The notes under the pieces were generated by a model that ran no database searches, was not told the DNA's origin, and saw only the letters and a program-made list of their open reading frames with translations. The translations under genes and the position numbers were made by a program. A DNA stretch of 64,000 bases from Polytrichum commune (lineage: Eukaryota > Streptophyta > Polytrichopsida > Polytrichales > Polytrichaceae), in assembly GCA_950295325.1 (NCBI GenBank), contig OX485809.1:4774001-4838000 (forward strand). The letters are read 5' to 3'. This document shows, one piece after another, positions 24,943 to 34,735 of the stretch; position 1 is the first letter of the stretch; every line of letters begins with the position of its first letter.

Positions 24943-25115
24943 GCCTAGGAAATGCCAAAAAGGCTATTTAATGACGTTCCCGGGTACCCCGGGTATTATT
25001 CTCTGCACCCCGGGTAAGATGCTTTGTACCCTGGGAAGATACCATGTACCCCGGGAAAGATGCTATGGACCCTGATTGTTCAATCTAGCTAGCGGTTATC
25101 AACACGTCCGTATGT
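24943..25115 (+). repeat. left arm of the NOP2-fragment element, CCCGGG-rich
   Basis: This arm reads AATGCCAAAAAGGCTATTTA then several 20-bp half-units built around CCCGGG and AAGATGC. It is the reverse complement, with few differences, of 27,625-27,785. Homology runs inward to GCGGTTATCAACACGTCCGT. The two arms enclose the NOP2-like exons. The sequence includes overlapping SmaI sites and is strongly GC-rich against an AT-rich background. Confidence 0.85.
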
Positions 25116-25726
25116 TGGATCCGGTTATGTACAGGTATTCTTCGTATGGTATTCTTCGTATGCGTACAACTATGGAAATTTCAGGCCGGCTACCCGAAGA
25201 CCCCCTGTCCGATTGACGAGGCGGCGCAAAGAGAGAGAGAGAGGCAGGCAGGGAATGGTGGAAGAAATCACTCGACAAGCACCACCCCAAATTGTTGCGA
25301 GGCCAATTTGATGCACCAAGTGTATTCGTTAGACGCGCGCCGCTGCCCATGTGAGTGAGTGCCTTGTTTCATTGGTTTAGTCAGCATTGAGAATTTCATT
25401 GTGTGACAAGCTCCGGATTTACCCGTGAAAAAAGAGGCAAGGCTTGCTCACGGGACAACACTCTGAGATGCATATATTCTCTCCATATAGTGTATACTGG
25501 AAGTCCCCTAAGCACAACTCTACCCTGAAAAAACAATTGATTCTGAAGGTCACTGGATTCTTATAACAATAATTAAGGTCTACAGATCAGAAAGGCAAGC
25601 AACAACAGTGAAATTAATTCTTGGTATACGATAGATGGATCACATATATGCAATAGTAGCTTCCAAGAAACAATTGGTCAATGCCAGCATAGCTATAGTA
25701 GTTGCAAATAAGACAATGTAGCATAC

Positions 25727-26751
25727 CATGTAATGACCAGCCATATACTCTGGGGTTGCCCCAACAGGCACTTGAGAATCATAAACAACCAAGCCCACCT
25801 GCCAGTACAGTCTAGAATGTTATTACACATCAAATTAATGCAGCCCCTCTTCCATGAAGACAACATGTGGCAGCCTTCCTGCTGGTGACAGAAACACAAA
25901 CCAAAATATTCTCGTTTCCAACAGCCGTTAGTTTGTTTCAAGAGCTCTGAAGTGGTACATGTGAGGGCATTTCATAAATTATGGCATTCTCAATATAAAT
26001 CTCGAAAGACACTGACCTTGGTCCACTTTCCAAGAGGATCCAAGTTTACTCCTCTGTTGATCAAAACTTGGTCTTGCCTCCTAGTCTGAAATGGAATTGC
26101 TGTCAGGAAAAGGGTAAAAATGTGATCCTAAATGTAATCCAATCCCCTGTCCGCAGATTGCATTCTCACAGTTCCATGAAAAGATCCAGCAAGCTAAAGC
26201 AACACATAGACATAACCTATAGTGAACGCAATTTGCACTTGAGAGACAGCACCTTGACATATGAGCATCAAGGTTTAGGGCTTAAAATCTAGGCAGTAGA
26301 GGATGACTATGCTTTCTTACCTTCAAAGTATTAGTCCTTAGAGAAATTGGGCGGGGCTTCTCATTAGATCCCAGGAATTCCAATACTTCTGAAGCAGGAA
26401 ACATCTGTCCATAGTTACACAAAACATTTCAGATGAGCTGTGACCCTGTTGAATTTTGATTTCAAGAATTTTGCGAAACAATCTGCACTGTCAAAATTGC
26501 TAGCAGCACATCTAATGGGAGAGACAGGCTAAGCAGCAAAGACAATAAAATGTTGCAAAGGAAAACGCCATCACAAGTAGGATCTTCTGCAACAAAGAAT
26601 TTAAGGAAGTAAGTTACTTGTAAGAAAGTACTGATCAAAAAGTCGTTGTAACCATAGTATGAAGCTAGGTCAGCAGAAAGGTGGTTCACATAATCCACCC
26701 TAACAGCTCCTTCAGGCCTGAGTGCCTTGAAACTAGATAGCACCCGAACAA
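25727..26751 (-). pseudogene. captured fragment of a NOP2/NSUN1 rRNA cytosine-C5 methyltransferase gene
   Basis: Four exons on the minus strand, 26751-26618, 26404-26321, 26085-26017 and 25798-25727, have GT-AG junctions and join in one frame without a stop. They encode VVRVLSSFKALRPEGAVRVD onward, then MFPASEVLEFL and PRPISLRTNTLK, then INRGVNLDPLGKWTK, then VGLVVYDSQVPVGATPEYMA. This matches the conserved region just before the SAM-binding core of NOP2, the nucleolar methyltransferase of large-subunit rRNA. The family's next segment, with the SAM-binding and catalytic cysteine motifs, is missing: the DNA below 25,727 does not contain it. The N-terminal part is absent too. The fragment lies between inverted arms, so I read it as a gene piece captured by a transposon. 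It could still be transcribed and spliced. Confidence 0.85.
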
Positions 26752-27030
26752 CTGCCACACACACACAGTCCGCATGTGCTGTGCATCAGAATGCATATTA
26801 TGCCGTCAAAGAGCATCATAATAATGTGCGTTACGTTAGTTTTCCCAAATTAGTGTTAACATTTTACACTGTAAAACATCCCATGTGCACACAACTGCCA
26901 CACGAACACAAAGTCCGCATGTGCTCTGCATTAGAAATGCATATTATGCCATCAAAGTGCAGTAAACTGATGTGCATTACATTAAAATTTCCTAACACTA
27001 TATTGCTGGACCATTAATCCGTGAAAACAT
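26749..27030. repeat. tandem duplication of about 140 bp beside an NOP2 exon
   Basis: The segment that starts CAACTGCCACAC and contains GTCCGCATGTGCT and ATGCATATTATGCC is present twice, starting near 26,749 and 26,890. The first copy includes the splice acceptor of the 26,751 exon, so the second copy creates a spare acceptor-like GTGTGGCAG. The copies have diverged by scattered substitutions and small gaps. Confidence 0.8.
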
Positions 27031-27119
27031 CCTAAGTGTGATATAAGTGGTATAAACTCGCCATCTTTGATTCACCATGAAGCACAAGCTGTAAGAAACT
27101 GATTCTCACCGTGAAAAGC

Positions 27120-27420
27120 TTAACATGGTGATGTTGCAAAATCAAAACTTTGTAGTGGGGGTGCTGAGCCAAAGATTCGGAAAGGAACTGCAAAGAGTGG
27201 CTGCAAGACTCGGGCACGAACTTCGCTTTCTTCTATAGGGGAGGACAAAGGGAGTGGTATAGCTGATCCATTGTTCTCAGATGCCCGAGCATATCCTACC
27301 AATAACTGCTTCACTCGAGGATTTTGCAACTCCTCAATCCTTTGCAAGAACAACCCCCTGTCTGAACAGAGCACGTCAATGTCAGCCAGAGTTTGCTGAA
27401 GGCCAACATGCTGACACCTG
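27120..27420 (-). pseudogene. second possible captured exon, unrecognised
   Basis: A minus-strand open stretch encodes LQQTLADIDVLCSDRGLFLQ and continues RIEELQNPRVKQLLVGYARA, then a Pro/Ser-rich tail, stopping at about 27,120. The composition is that of a real, helix-forming protein, but I cannot name the family. It lies upstream of the NOP2-like exons on the same strand. It may be the 5' part of the same captured gene or a piece of another. Confidence 0.4.
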
Positions 27421-27521
27421 ATCGGCTACGAGATGGAAAGACATGGAGGGAGCAGCAACGTCGGCCGAAGGAGGGCGAAAACAACGACACGAAGCTTGAC
27501 GGTGCAAACCCTCAGCTTGCC

Positions 27522-27530
27522 AAACCCTAA
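27522..27530. promoter_or_regulatory. telo-box in the captured fragment
   Basis: AAACCCTAA, with a near-copy AAACCCTCA 15 bp to its left, lies about 100 bp upstream of the first open stretch of the captured minus-strand fragment. Telo-boxes are enriched in plant promoters of ribosome-biogenesis and translation genes, which suits an NOP2-type source gene and suggests that part of a promoter was captured as well. Confidence 0.45.
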
Positions 27531-27624
27531 GCTTGTCAAACGGTCAAACGGGCAGACCACAAAAATTTTGGTATAAATCTACCCATATATGTATTAATAC
27601 TTGTAGGAGAAACCTTATACGCCG

Positions 27625-28104
27625 CAAGTGTACGGACGAGTTGATAACCGGGTATCAGGGTCCATAGCATCTTTCCCGGGGTACATGGTATCTTCCCAGG
27701 GTATAAAGCATCTTACCCGGGGTGCAGAGAATAATACCCGGGGTACCCGGGAACGTCATTAAATAGCCTTTTTGGCATTCCCTACCTGCCCACTCGCTTT
27801 TTATATATGTAAGCCCTGGCCAGCGATCAGGGAGATTTTTGGGCATAACCGGTTTAGATCCTAGTGTTTGCAACTCCAACCGGTTATACGTTGACATCCT
27901 CCGGTTTTCCTTTATTAAATTGGGGTAAATTCTATAGATTCTTCTAAAATAATCGCTTATTTTCTTGCAGTTTTGAATTTCAACCGGTTATTTTCAAACT
28001 CAACCAGTTCATTTGTAACTAATTGTTGGTTCTCCCCGATCATTGGCCTTGGCTGATTGGTTTATGGGGAAATAATTAGGAAAACGTCCATTAAAATTTC
28101 AAAA
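27625..28104 (-). repeat. middle arm, shared by the NOP2 element and the MULE-like element
   Basis: The left part (27,625-27,785) is the inverted partner of the 24,943 arm. The right part (about 27,785-28,104) is the inverted partner of about 30,905-31,215 and contains a MITE copy at 27,820-28,046. Thus one arm faces both ways. A TATATA-containing stretch (CGCTTTTTATATATG) is conserved in the middle and right arms. Confidence 0.85.
27820..28046 (-). mobile_element. MITE copy inside the middle arm, 227 bp
   Basis: The copy runs from CCAGCGATCAGGGAGA to TCTCCCCGATCATTGG, imperfect 16-bp terminal inverted repeats. It has the family's inner ACCGGTT motifs. The partner copy at 30,957-31,183 is also 227 bp. 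Both sit at the same place in the arms. Confidence 0.85.
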
Positions 28105-28973
28105 TATCGTATAATCGGGGTCTTGTCTTCTCATTAATATGATAGATGTTGTGAAACTTATCATATTGTTAAGAGAATACAAAAACATAAGTAAGATGAG
28201 AGTTAAAGCATATACAACGAATTTAAGCAATATAAATGGTATGGGATAATATCTCATAGCTCCAAAAAAATACAATTCCAATAATGCAACGAATTCAATT
28301 ACATAAGCATATTAAATGATATTAAATAATTGGATTACATTGATGCTACAAGGCCACGTGATACCGGTTCTTGAGGGGCATTATATTTAACGATCATTTC
28401 ACAAAATAATTAGACCGTCAACTTAAGTAGCTTTTAGGATTAAATTAGACCCACATAAAAATCCAAACATAAAAGAAGGAACATAAAAGTTATGTGAAAA
28501 TAATTATGGCAATTAGGAATGTATGACAATAATTATCGTACTCGTAAAATGGTCAAATAGAACCCTCAATTATGTTCAATATAGTCTAAATGTTCACTAT
28601 TTGATATCCGTTCTTAGAATTACACTCCACTTAAATATAGGTGTCCTAATTATTGCTAGATTGGAGATAAGCATGTATATATTTGGTGTAGTTAAGTTAA
28701 CTTGGACCACTAAGTGCTACCATGAACTAATAAGGAGGATAGGAGGAATTTATAAGGGGATTTAACATTTACTTCACAAACTAATTAGACCGTCAACTTT
28801 AGTAGCTTTTACTTTTAGGAAAGGCAAACATAAAAGCCCAAACATAAAAGCTATATGAAAATAATTTTGATAACATAACCGCTTGAGCTTGAAGGTCTTC
28901 CAAGAATTTTAAACTTCCAATTTTTTTTTTTTAATTCTCATTGTTCAGTGTCCAATTACTTTGTTTTATTGCA

Positions 28974-30941
28974 ATGGAAGGTTTGGTAGGTTACGATGTT
29001 GTTGAAGACATAGATGTAGAAATGAATGAGGTAATTGAGGAAACTATTCTTGACAATGAGGATATTGACATAGATTACGATGTCTTCATTGATGAAGACG
29101 TTATTGACGGAAATGTTCAAGAGCTTGGGGATGTTAGTAGTCCAGAGGGTGATATTCATCTACCCCTTACACAATTTGTTTCACGAATCTTTCATCTTTT
29201 TACATAACGATCATATACATATATGATTTCATGTCTTCAACATGAAATCGAGGCCACCGGTGAGGGGGTATTGGATGTAGAACCATCATTTGCCAAACCC
29301 AATTTGTCATTGGTTGTTGCCCACCGATAGGCTTTGAAAAAATGGAGGAAACTAGAGAATAGTTTACGTGTAGCACAATATAATGACCACATGAGATTTT
29401 TTCATAAAAATACTAACATCACTCACCTGGTTATTCATTTTCTTGAAGAGTGTGAGGGTATTGTGTTTGACGCCCACACAAGTAAATTCCACATCATGGA
29501 ATGAATGTTACTCAAAATATCATCAATGGGAAAGGGTGGCTTGTAGGATCTCCCACTATGGAATTCGTCACAAATACATTAGAGAATTTTGCCTTCAATG
29601 TTCTATGTGCTCTGCAAAAAAATGTTCAAGCCCAATAAAGCGGAAAAAACATCACTATGATGAGGTTATTCGTGTGCCTACCGATCAATTAGACGAAAGA
29701 TTGAAAGACCTCATTTTTTAGCATAAGGTAATATTATTTATAATCTTTTAGTCATAATTCAATACATTACTAGATACATTATGTATTTAATTGTAATGTG
29801 CTATCGTTTCATTCAAATATATTATAGTCTTATATATTTGCATTTTTTTGAATATTAGATCCATTTAAAATTCAATCATAAGTATATCATTACTGCCACC
29901 CCTTTTCCTGCAAGAGAAACTGTATACCGTTGTAGCCGGGGTGGCTATTTTCGGGATGAAAAAAAAAACAAACACAACTTCACTTGTGGCACCTACCACA
30001 AAAATTCGACGATACAGTACAACAATGTATGTTGGATGTAAGTTTCACATCAAAATTGTGCATCCAACAAATAATGACAGAGATGCCGAGGTAATATTGC
30101 TAACTTCATTTATATTCAATGTACTTATAGCGTATTTGTATAAGTAAACTTATATGTTTATTATTTATTTTGGTAGTTGTTTTTACACATTTTGATATTG
30201 GATTCATATTGATAATTGATTGCAGATTCATCTTTACAAAGGACACTCTGGACATATTCATGGTTCAATGGATGATGTATTTTTCTTGCCTCCTCACCCT
30301 TTGGCCATTCATCATATCCAACAAAATTTGCATAACATGAATAAGGTTAATTCAACAGTTCTTGCAGCTCGCAATAGGGCACCAATTTTGCAGCAGCAAG
30401 TTGAGCCTCATGAAAGGGTTTCTTATAGGTTTTTCCCTACTCCAAAAGAGGTTTCTAATTTGGCATACTCTATGCAAAAAAATGGGCAAGTGAAAGATGA
30501 TGATTGGGCCAACATACACATCAATTAGACAGTTGGAAGGAAAACGGCCTAGTTATCTATTTCTAAGCTTACGATCCTAACAATGAAGACCCAGATAAAT
30601 GTCCTTTTGTGCTAGTCATACAGAGCGATTGGATGCGCGAGCTAGCAATCCAAATTGCTCCAAACTCGGCATGGCCAATTGACAATACATTCAAGACCAA
30701 CCAATATGGGCTACCGTTATATGCTGCAATGTGTCCCAATAATCGCGGATACGGTATGCCTATTTTTTTGATGTTTTGTTCAAAAGATTATCAAGAGGGT
30801 TACGAGGCGACAACATTGAGGCTACCTTTGCAGGCGGTTTTTGAGAGAATGGGGCCTATTAGACCCAATGCGATTGTGATTGACAAAAGTGCAACAGAGC
30901 TTGAAATTTTAATGGACGTTTTCCTAATTATTCCCCCATAA
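28974..30941 (+). pseudogene. decayed MULE-like transposase
   Basis: Open pieces on the plus strand are separated by stops, frameshifts and introns: an acidic N-terminal piece from an ATG at 28,974 (MEGLVGYDVVEDIDVEM); a piece with CLQCSMCSAKKC (29,443-29,721); one with VGCKFHIKIVHP (about 30,030-30,090); one after acceptor TTGCAG (30,226 on) with GHSGHIHGSMDDVFFLPPHP and NLAYSMQKNGQVKDDDW; and a core piece (30,609-30,941) with NTFKTNQYGLPLYAAMCPN and PIRPNAIVIDKSATE. The core resembles the first two acidic positions of MULE transposases. The frame then runs into the right inverted arm and stops, so the third catalytic residue and the C-terminus are lost. It differs clearly from the intact transposase at 4,229. 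Confidence 0.7.
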
Positions 30942-30956
30942 ACCAATCAGCCAAGG

Positions 30957-31183
30957 CCAATGATCGGGGAGATCCAACAGTTAGTTACAAATGAACTGGT
31001 TGAGTTTAAAAATAACCGGTTGAAATTCAAACCTGCAAGAAAATAAGCGATTATTTTAGAATAATCTATAGAATTTACCCCAATTTAATAAAGAAAAACC
31101 GGAGGATGTCAACGTATAACCGGTTGGAGTTGCAAACACTAGGATCTAAACCGATTATGCCCAAAAATCTCCCTGATCGCTGG
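30957..31183 (+). mobile_element. MITE copy inside the right arm, 227 bp
   Basis: The ends are CCAATGATCGGGGAGA and TCTCCCTGATCGCTGG. It is the same length as the middle-arm copy and nearly identical in reverse complement, so both descend from one copy that was part of the arm before the arms were duplicated or separated. Confidence 0.85.
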
Positions 31184-31215
31184 CCAGGGCTTACATATAT
31201 AAAAAGCGAGTGGGC

Positions 31216-31283
31216 AGGCACCAAGTACTGCCACGGGCCTATGATTTCAGTACTAATTCCTTCTCCCCCTTCTGTAGGTGCCT
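31216..31283 (-). repeat. 68-bp segment S, right copy
   Basis: This is the exact reverse complement of 24,875-24,942, bounded by AGGCACC and GGTGCCT, inserted between AGCGAGTGGGC and ATGGAATGCC. In the middle arm the same flanks are nearly joined (GTGGGCAGGTAGGGAATGCC in reverse complement). Confidence 0.85.
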
Positions 31284-31490
31284 ATGGAATGCCAAAAGGG
31301 CCATACTTTGTAAAACAGGGTACCCCGGGAAAGATCCCATGTACCCTGGGGAAGATGCCCGATGCCCCGGGGAAGATTCCCTATACCCCGGGGAAGATGC
31401 CCGGTGCCCCGGGAAAGATTCCCTATACCCGGGGAAGATGCCTGGTGCCTTGGGAAAGATTCCATGTACCCCGAGGTATAATAAGAAAAA

Positions 31491-33836
31491 ATATTAGTAA
31501 TTAACAAAAAAACTGAAATTACATTATTCAATTTTCAAAAAGGCTTAAATTTTTAAATAATTTTACATTTTAGTTAGATATATTTTTTAAATAATTTTTT
31601 TTAATTTCTCTTTTTAAGTGATACTATCACTTTTTAAAGAGACATTTTGAGTTATTAACTGCTTTAATTTAATTTCTTTTATATTAAGAATAAATAAGCA
31701 ATGGAGAATAAGTTTTATTAACTTTTCTCAATTTTGGTTAGAGGATATTATAATGAACCAGACAAGAGTGTCACTCTTGGCCAATCAAATTTTAGAATTT
31801 CCCTAGAATTCTTGACCGGAGGACTTCTCCACCGTAGTGTAAAGCGGCCCTTACACTAGGTACTTGAGAAATGTCATCTAGAATAAAATATTTGCCGAGG
31901 TGACATTCACATCAACTTGACCAACTATTGTTGATTGGGTAGCTAAGACAAATGGGTCTTAAATGGTTCTCATTTTGAATTGTCGAATTATTGTCCCCCC
32001 CCCCCTCTTCCTTTCCCGATTAGCTCACTTGTCTAAGAATTACGCTACGACATGCTTAAACTACCGTAGGATGTATTGTAAGTCATTCATTCATTCATGG
32101 CGGTTAAGTACGTGATGTTAACCTTTAGGGTTAAGGTTAAGTTCACTTAGTGTGCTAATTAAGGTTGTGAGCAATGTTTTCTATTGTTGTGTGCTCATGT
32201 TTAGAAATTTACAAACTTAGCTAAGAGGCATAGATAAATCCATCATATGCTCCCCCCCATTCATAAATTTGAGAAAGTATTGAGTGTTGAGAAATTTACT
32301 AATATTTTGACTTCATTAATGATTATGTTCCTTCCCTTTAGGCCATTTTACTCATTCATTTCAAAAAAACATTGGGCTTGACTTTTTCAATTATTGTTTG
32401 CCCAACATGCTATCAACCTATGGTGTACAGCTTGTTCAATTCTAGGAGTCATGATATTATTCAAAACCCTCTATATGTTCCTTTTCCTATTTTTGAGTAG
32501 TGTAGTGTAGGAAGACTCAACTTTAGTTTGGCCGGCTACTAATTCCAACATCCTAGTTGCTTGCACCCAAAACTTATATGCCGATTTGTTGGGCCTGTGG
32601 AACAACTAAAGGACCTTGCGTACTGTTATGGATGATTTGGATTTGTTATAAGGTATTAAATCTATGAGATGATTATATGACTTGTCCACATCTCATACTA
32701 GTTGTTTCACTTTGTGACGATTAGTGAATCCAAACCGCATCCGCAATAATGTCTATTTGATGATCTTGGAGTCTAAACACCTTCAATGCTCTCACATGAG
32801 CCCTTGATGACTCAAAACAATCAAGTCCATTATTTGGAATTCTATTTTAACTTTTATGTCAAACGAATTTAATCCTCCCTATATTATGCCGCACGTCGTT
32901 TTAAAAATGCCCTATGTGAACTACCCGTGGCACTTTACCACTATATATGACCCACACAATCATAGCCATGGTATCAAGGTACTAGATAATTCCAACCCAA
33001 CCTTGTGAGAATCATGGGCTTACTCTTGGGGAGACACGTGCATGACATTGGCTTGTCCAAAGATGTTCAAGGTGTTCACATTTGGGAGGAGGTAATAGTC
33101 TTCAAGAGTGTTATAATTCTTGTGATGCCCGTTCCAGGAGAAACCATGAGAGTCTTCCCTCATAGTTTAAGCAACAACGGTTGTTTACCCTAAGTAACCC
33201 TTGAGATTACTAGGTTAAGTAGTGAGTACTAGTAAAGGTGGAAGGAGTGTGTAACCCGCTACAAAGCTCAGTCTCGCATGTTTCAAATGGCTAAAAAACA
33301 TGTAGAATACTCAATGGCAATATGCGTATTTAGTGATACAAAATGGATGTTTATGTTGTACATGACTATGTGACATAGATAATAATTGGATCCTACCAAT
33401 ATTTACCTCATGTACGTTCCTAACCTTCTTTGTGGATTTGGTTGGTGGCATGGGCACATGTGAGGCAGGCCTTCACAAATTTGGTAGCACTCTTAAGTTT
33501 TGCATCTCATATTTCTTTTTAAAATTATGTGTATGTTGCTTATGTATTCTACAAGAAAATCAAGAATACAACGCCTATGGATTTAAGGTAGAGTTTTGAA
33601 GCTCCATTGATTTTGTCTTGCACAAATTTTTGAGCTTGAACATGTAGAATTTATATATTTAGCACAACATTTTACCTAAGTGTAAAGAGGATTAGGAACA
33701 TACTAGCGGTAAATATCACCTTACTATATTGATGGTAGAGGTGATAATTTTTTAGTGGTAGGAGGCAAACCTATATGGGAAAGTACCAAATTTGGGAAGA
33801 TAGTTGGAAAAAGATTTTCCTTCATGGGGAGGTCAT
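31491..33836. other. AT-rich intergenic DNA with one transposon end
   Basis: I see no gene. A 90-bp piece at 31,761-31,850, ending GTAGTGTAAAGCGGCCC, is a solitary end of the GGGCCGCTTT family found complete at 34,736 and 59,121. A C-run occurs near 31,996. The rest is AT-rich with short homopolymers. Confidence 0.6.
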
Positions 33837-34216
33837 TTCATTGTCAAGTTGACACCACGTGCAGACAAAGTTTGCTACCCCTATATTACATGCCATATAT
33901 AATTTTAAAATTTATGATAATTTTTCTACATATACATAACCATTGATAGTATCTTTTGTATATATTTTTGAAATTTTTAGTCATCTTCATTTTTTTAGTA
34001 ATTGTTTTAGTTCAATTCTGTGTCATTCTAGTTAGAAACCGTATGTTTTATGAAAAAAACAAATCATCAAATGTAGTTACCACTTTTAACTATGTCACAG
34101 GTACTGTGTATATCTACTCATGAAAAAATTTGATAAAATTTTGACCCATTTTGGTGGTGCAACTTACCAAAAGAAGATTTTATTTGGTCGTACGTGGTGT
34201 TCAACTTGACAATGGA
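33837..34216. mobile_element. MITE with ends CATTGTCAAGTTGACACCACG
   Basis: The element is about 380 bp with terminal inverted repeats of about 27 bp: TTCATTGTCAAGTTGACACC at the left and the reverse complement of GGTGTTCAACTTGACAATGG at the right. The interior is very AT-rich. Truncated copies of the same element lie inside the larger elements at about 35,045-35,415 (reverse) and 60,360-60,680. Confidence 0.7.
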
Positions 34217-34299
34217 GTGATCCCCCCGTGTTTTCCTTGAGGGATGGTGTCACCCACCCTCTTGGGTATTGAAGGATACACAAGTATGTAGGGTAATCG

Positions 34300-34735
34300 A
34301 CTAAAATTAAGATTGTTAAGGGGGCTAGCAAGGGTTGCGACACGGACCCTCAAGTCTAGTGTGAAGTCGTATGTGACCGGGCCCTCAACGAAATGCTATT
34401 TCAATGAATCTCTATTCATGCCGATCCTCACACGTGATAAAATAGAAGAAATCAACAGTTGTGAGTGTTCGGAGTGCCATGATCTCCCAGTTTTGTGTTA
34501 GACCTACCTCCAAGAGGTGGTTTTTGAAAATAGTCCAAGTGACCATGCAACAAGATACATTCGATGCCATGTAGAGATCCATGTAGACTTTACATCCATC
34601 TTGCATTTGCATACTTAGTTGGTCCCTCAAGCGTAGTGTGAAGCGAACTTGGACCGGCTCCGTCTTTTCCACCAATGACAGTGCTTGAAGTGTAATGGTC
34701 ACGGTCTCTCAGTCTCGTGTGTGAAGTGGCCCTTA
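34300..34735. mobile_element. remnant mosaic: LTR end and GGGCC-family end
   Basis: At about 34,306-34,342 there is a piece (TAAGGGGGCTAGCAAGGGTT then GCGACA) identical to the end of the solo-LTR-like element at 51,229-52,202. The remaining 390 bp contain several TAGTGTGAAG-like motifs and end GTGTGAAGTGGCCC, as the GGGCCGCTTT family ends. Element A begins directly after its TTA. No coding potential is seen. Confidence 0.5.

Larger units (their letters stand above)
30905..31490 (+). repeat. right arm of the MULE-like element with CCCGGG minisatellite
   Basis: The part up to 31,215 is the inverted partner of 27,785-28,104, and also contains the last codons of the broken transposase (GAAATTTTAATGGACG). 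After the 68-bp segment S comes a minisatellite at about 31,318-31,480: 20-bp half-units that alternate TACCCCGGGGAAGATGCC and GTGCCCCGGGAAAGATTCC, roughly eight in all. Read as protein it would give a PGK repeat, but nothing supports translation. Confidence 0.8.

Noticed and set aside
31106..31504. Collagen-like PGK repeat protein in the right arm
   Set aside because: The reading frame is only the 20/40-bp CCCGGG minisatellite read as codons, lies in a transposon arm and has no conserved start.
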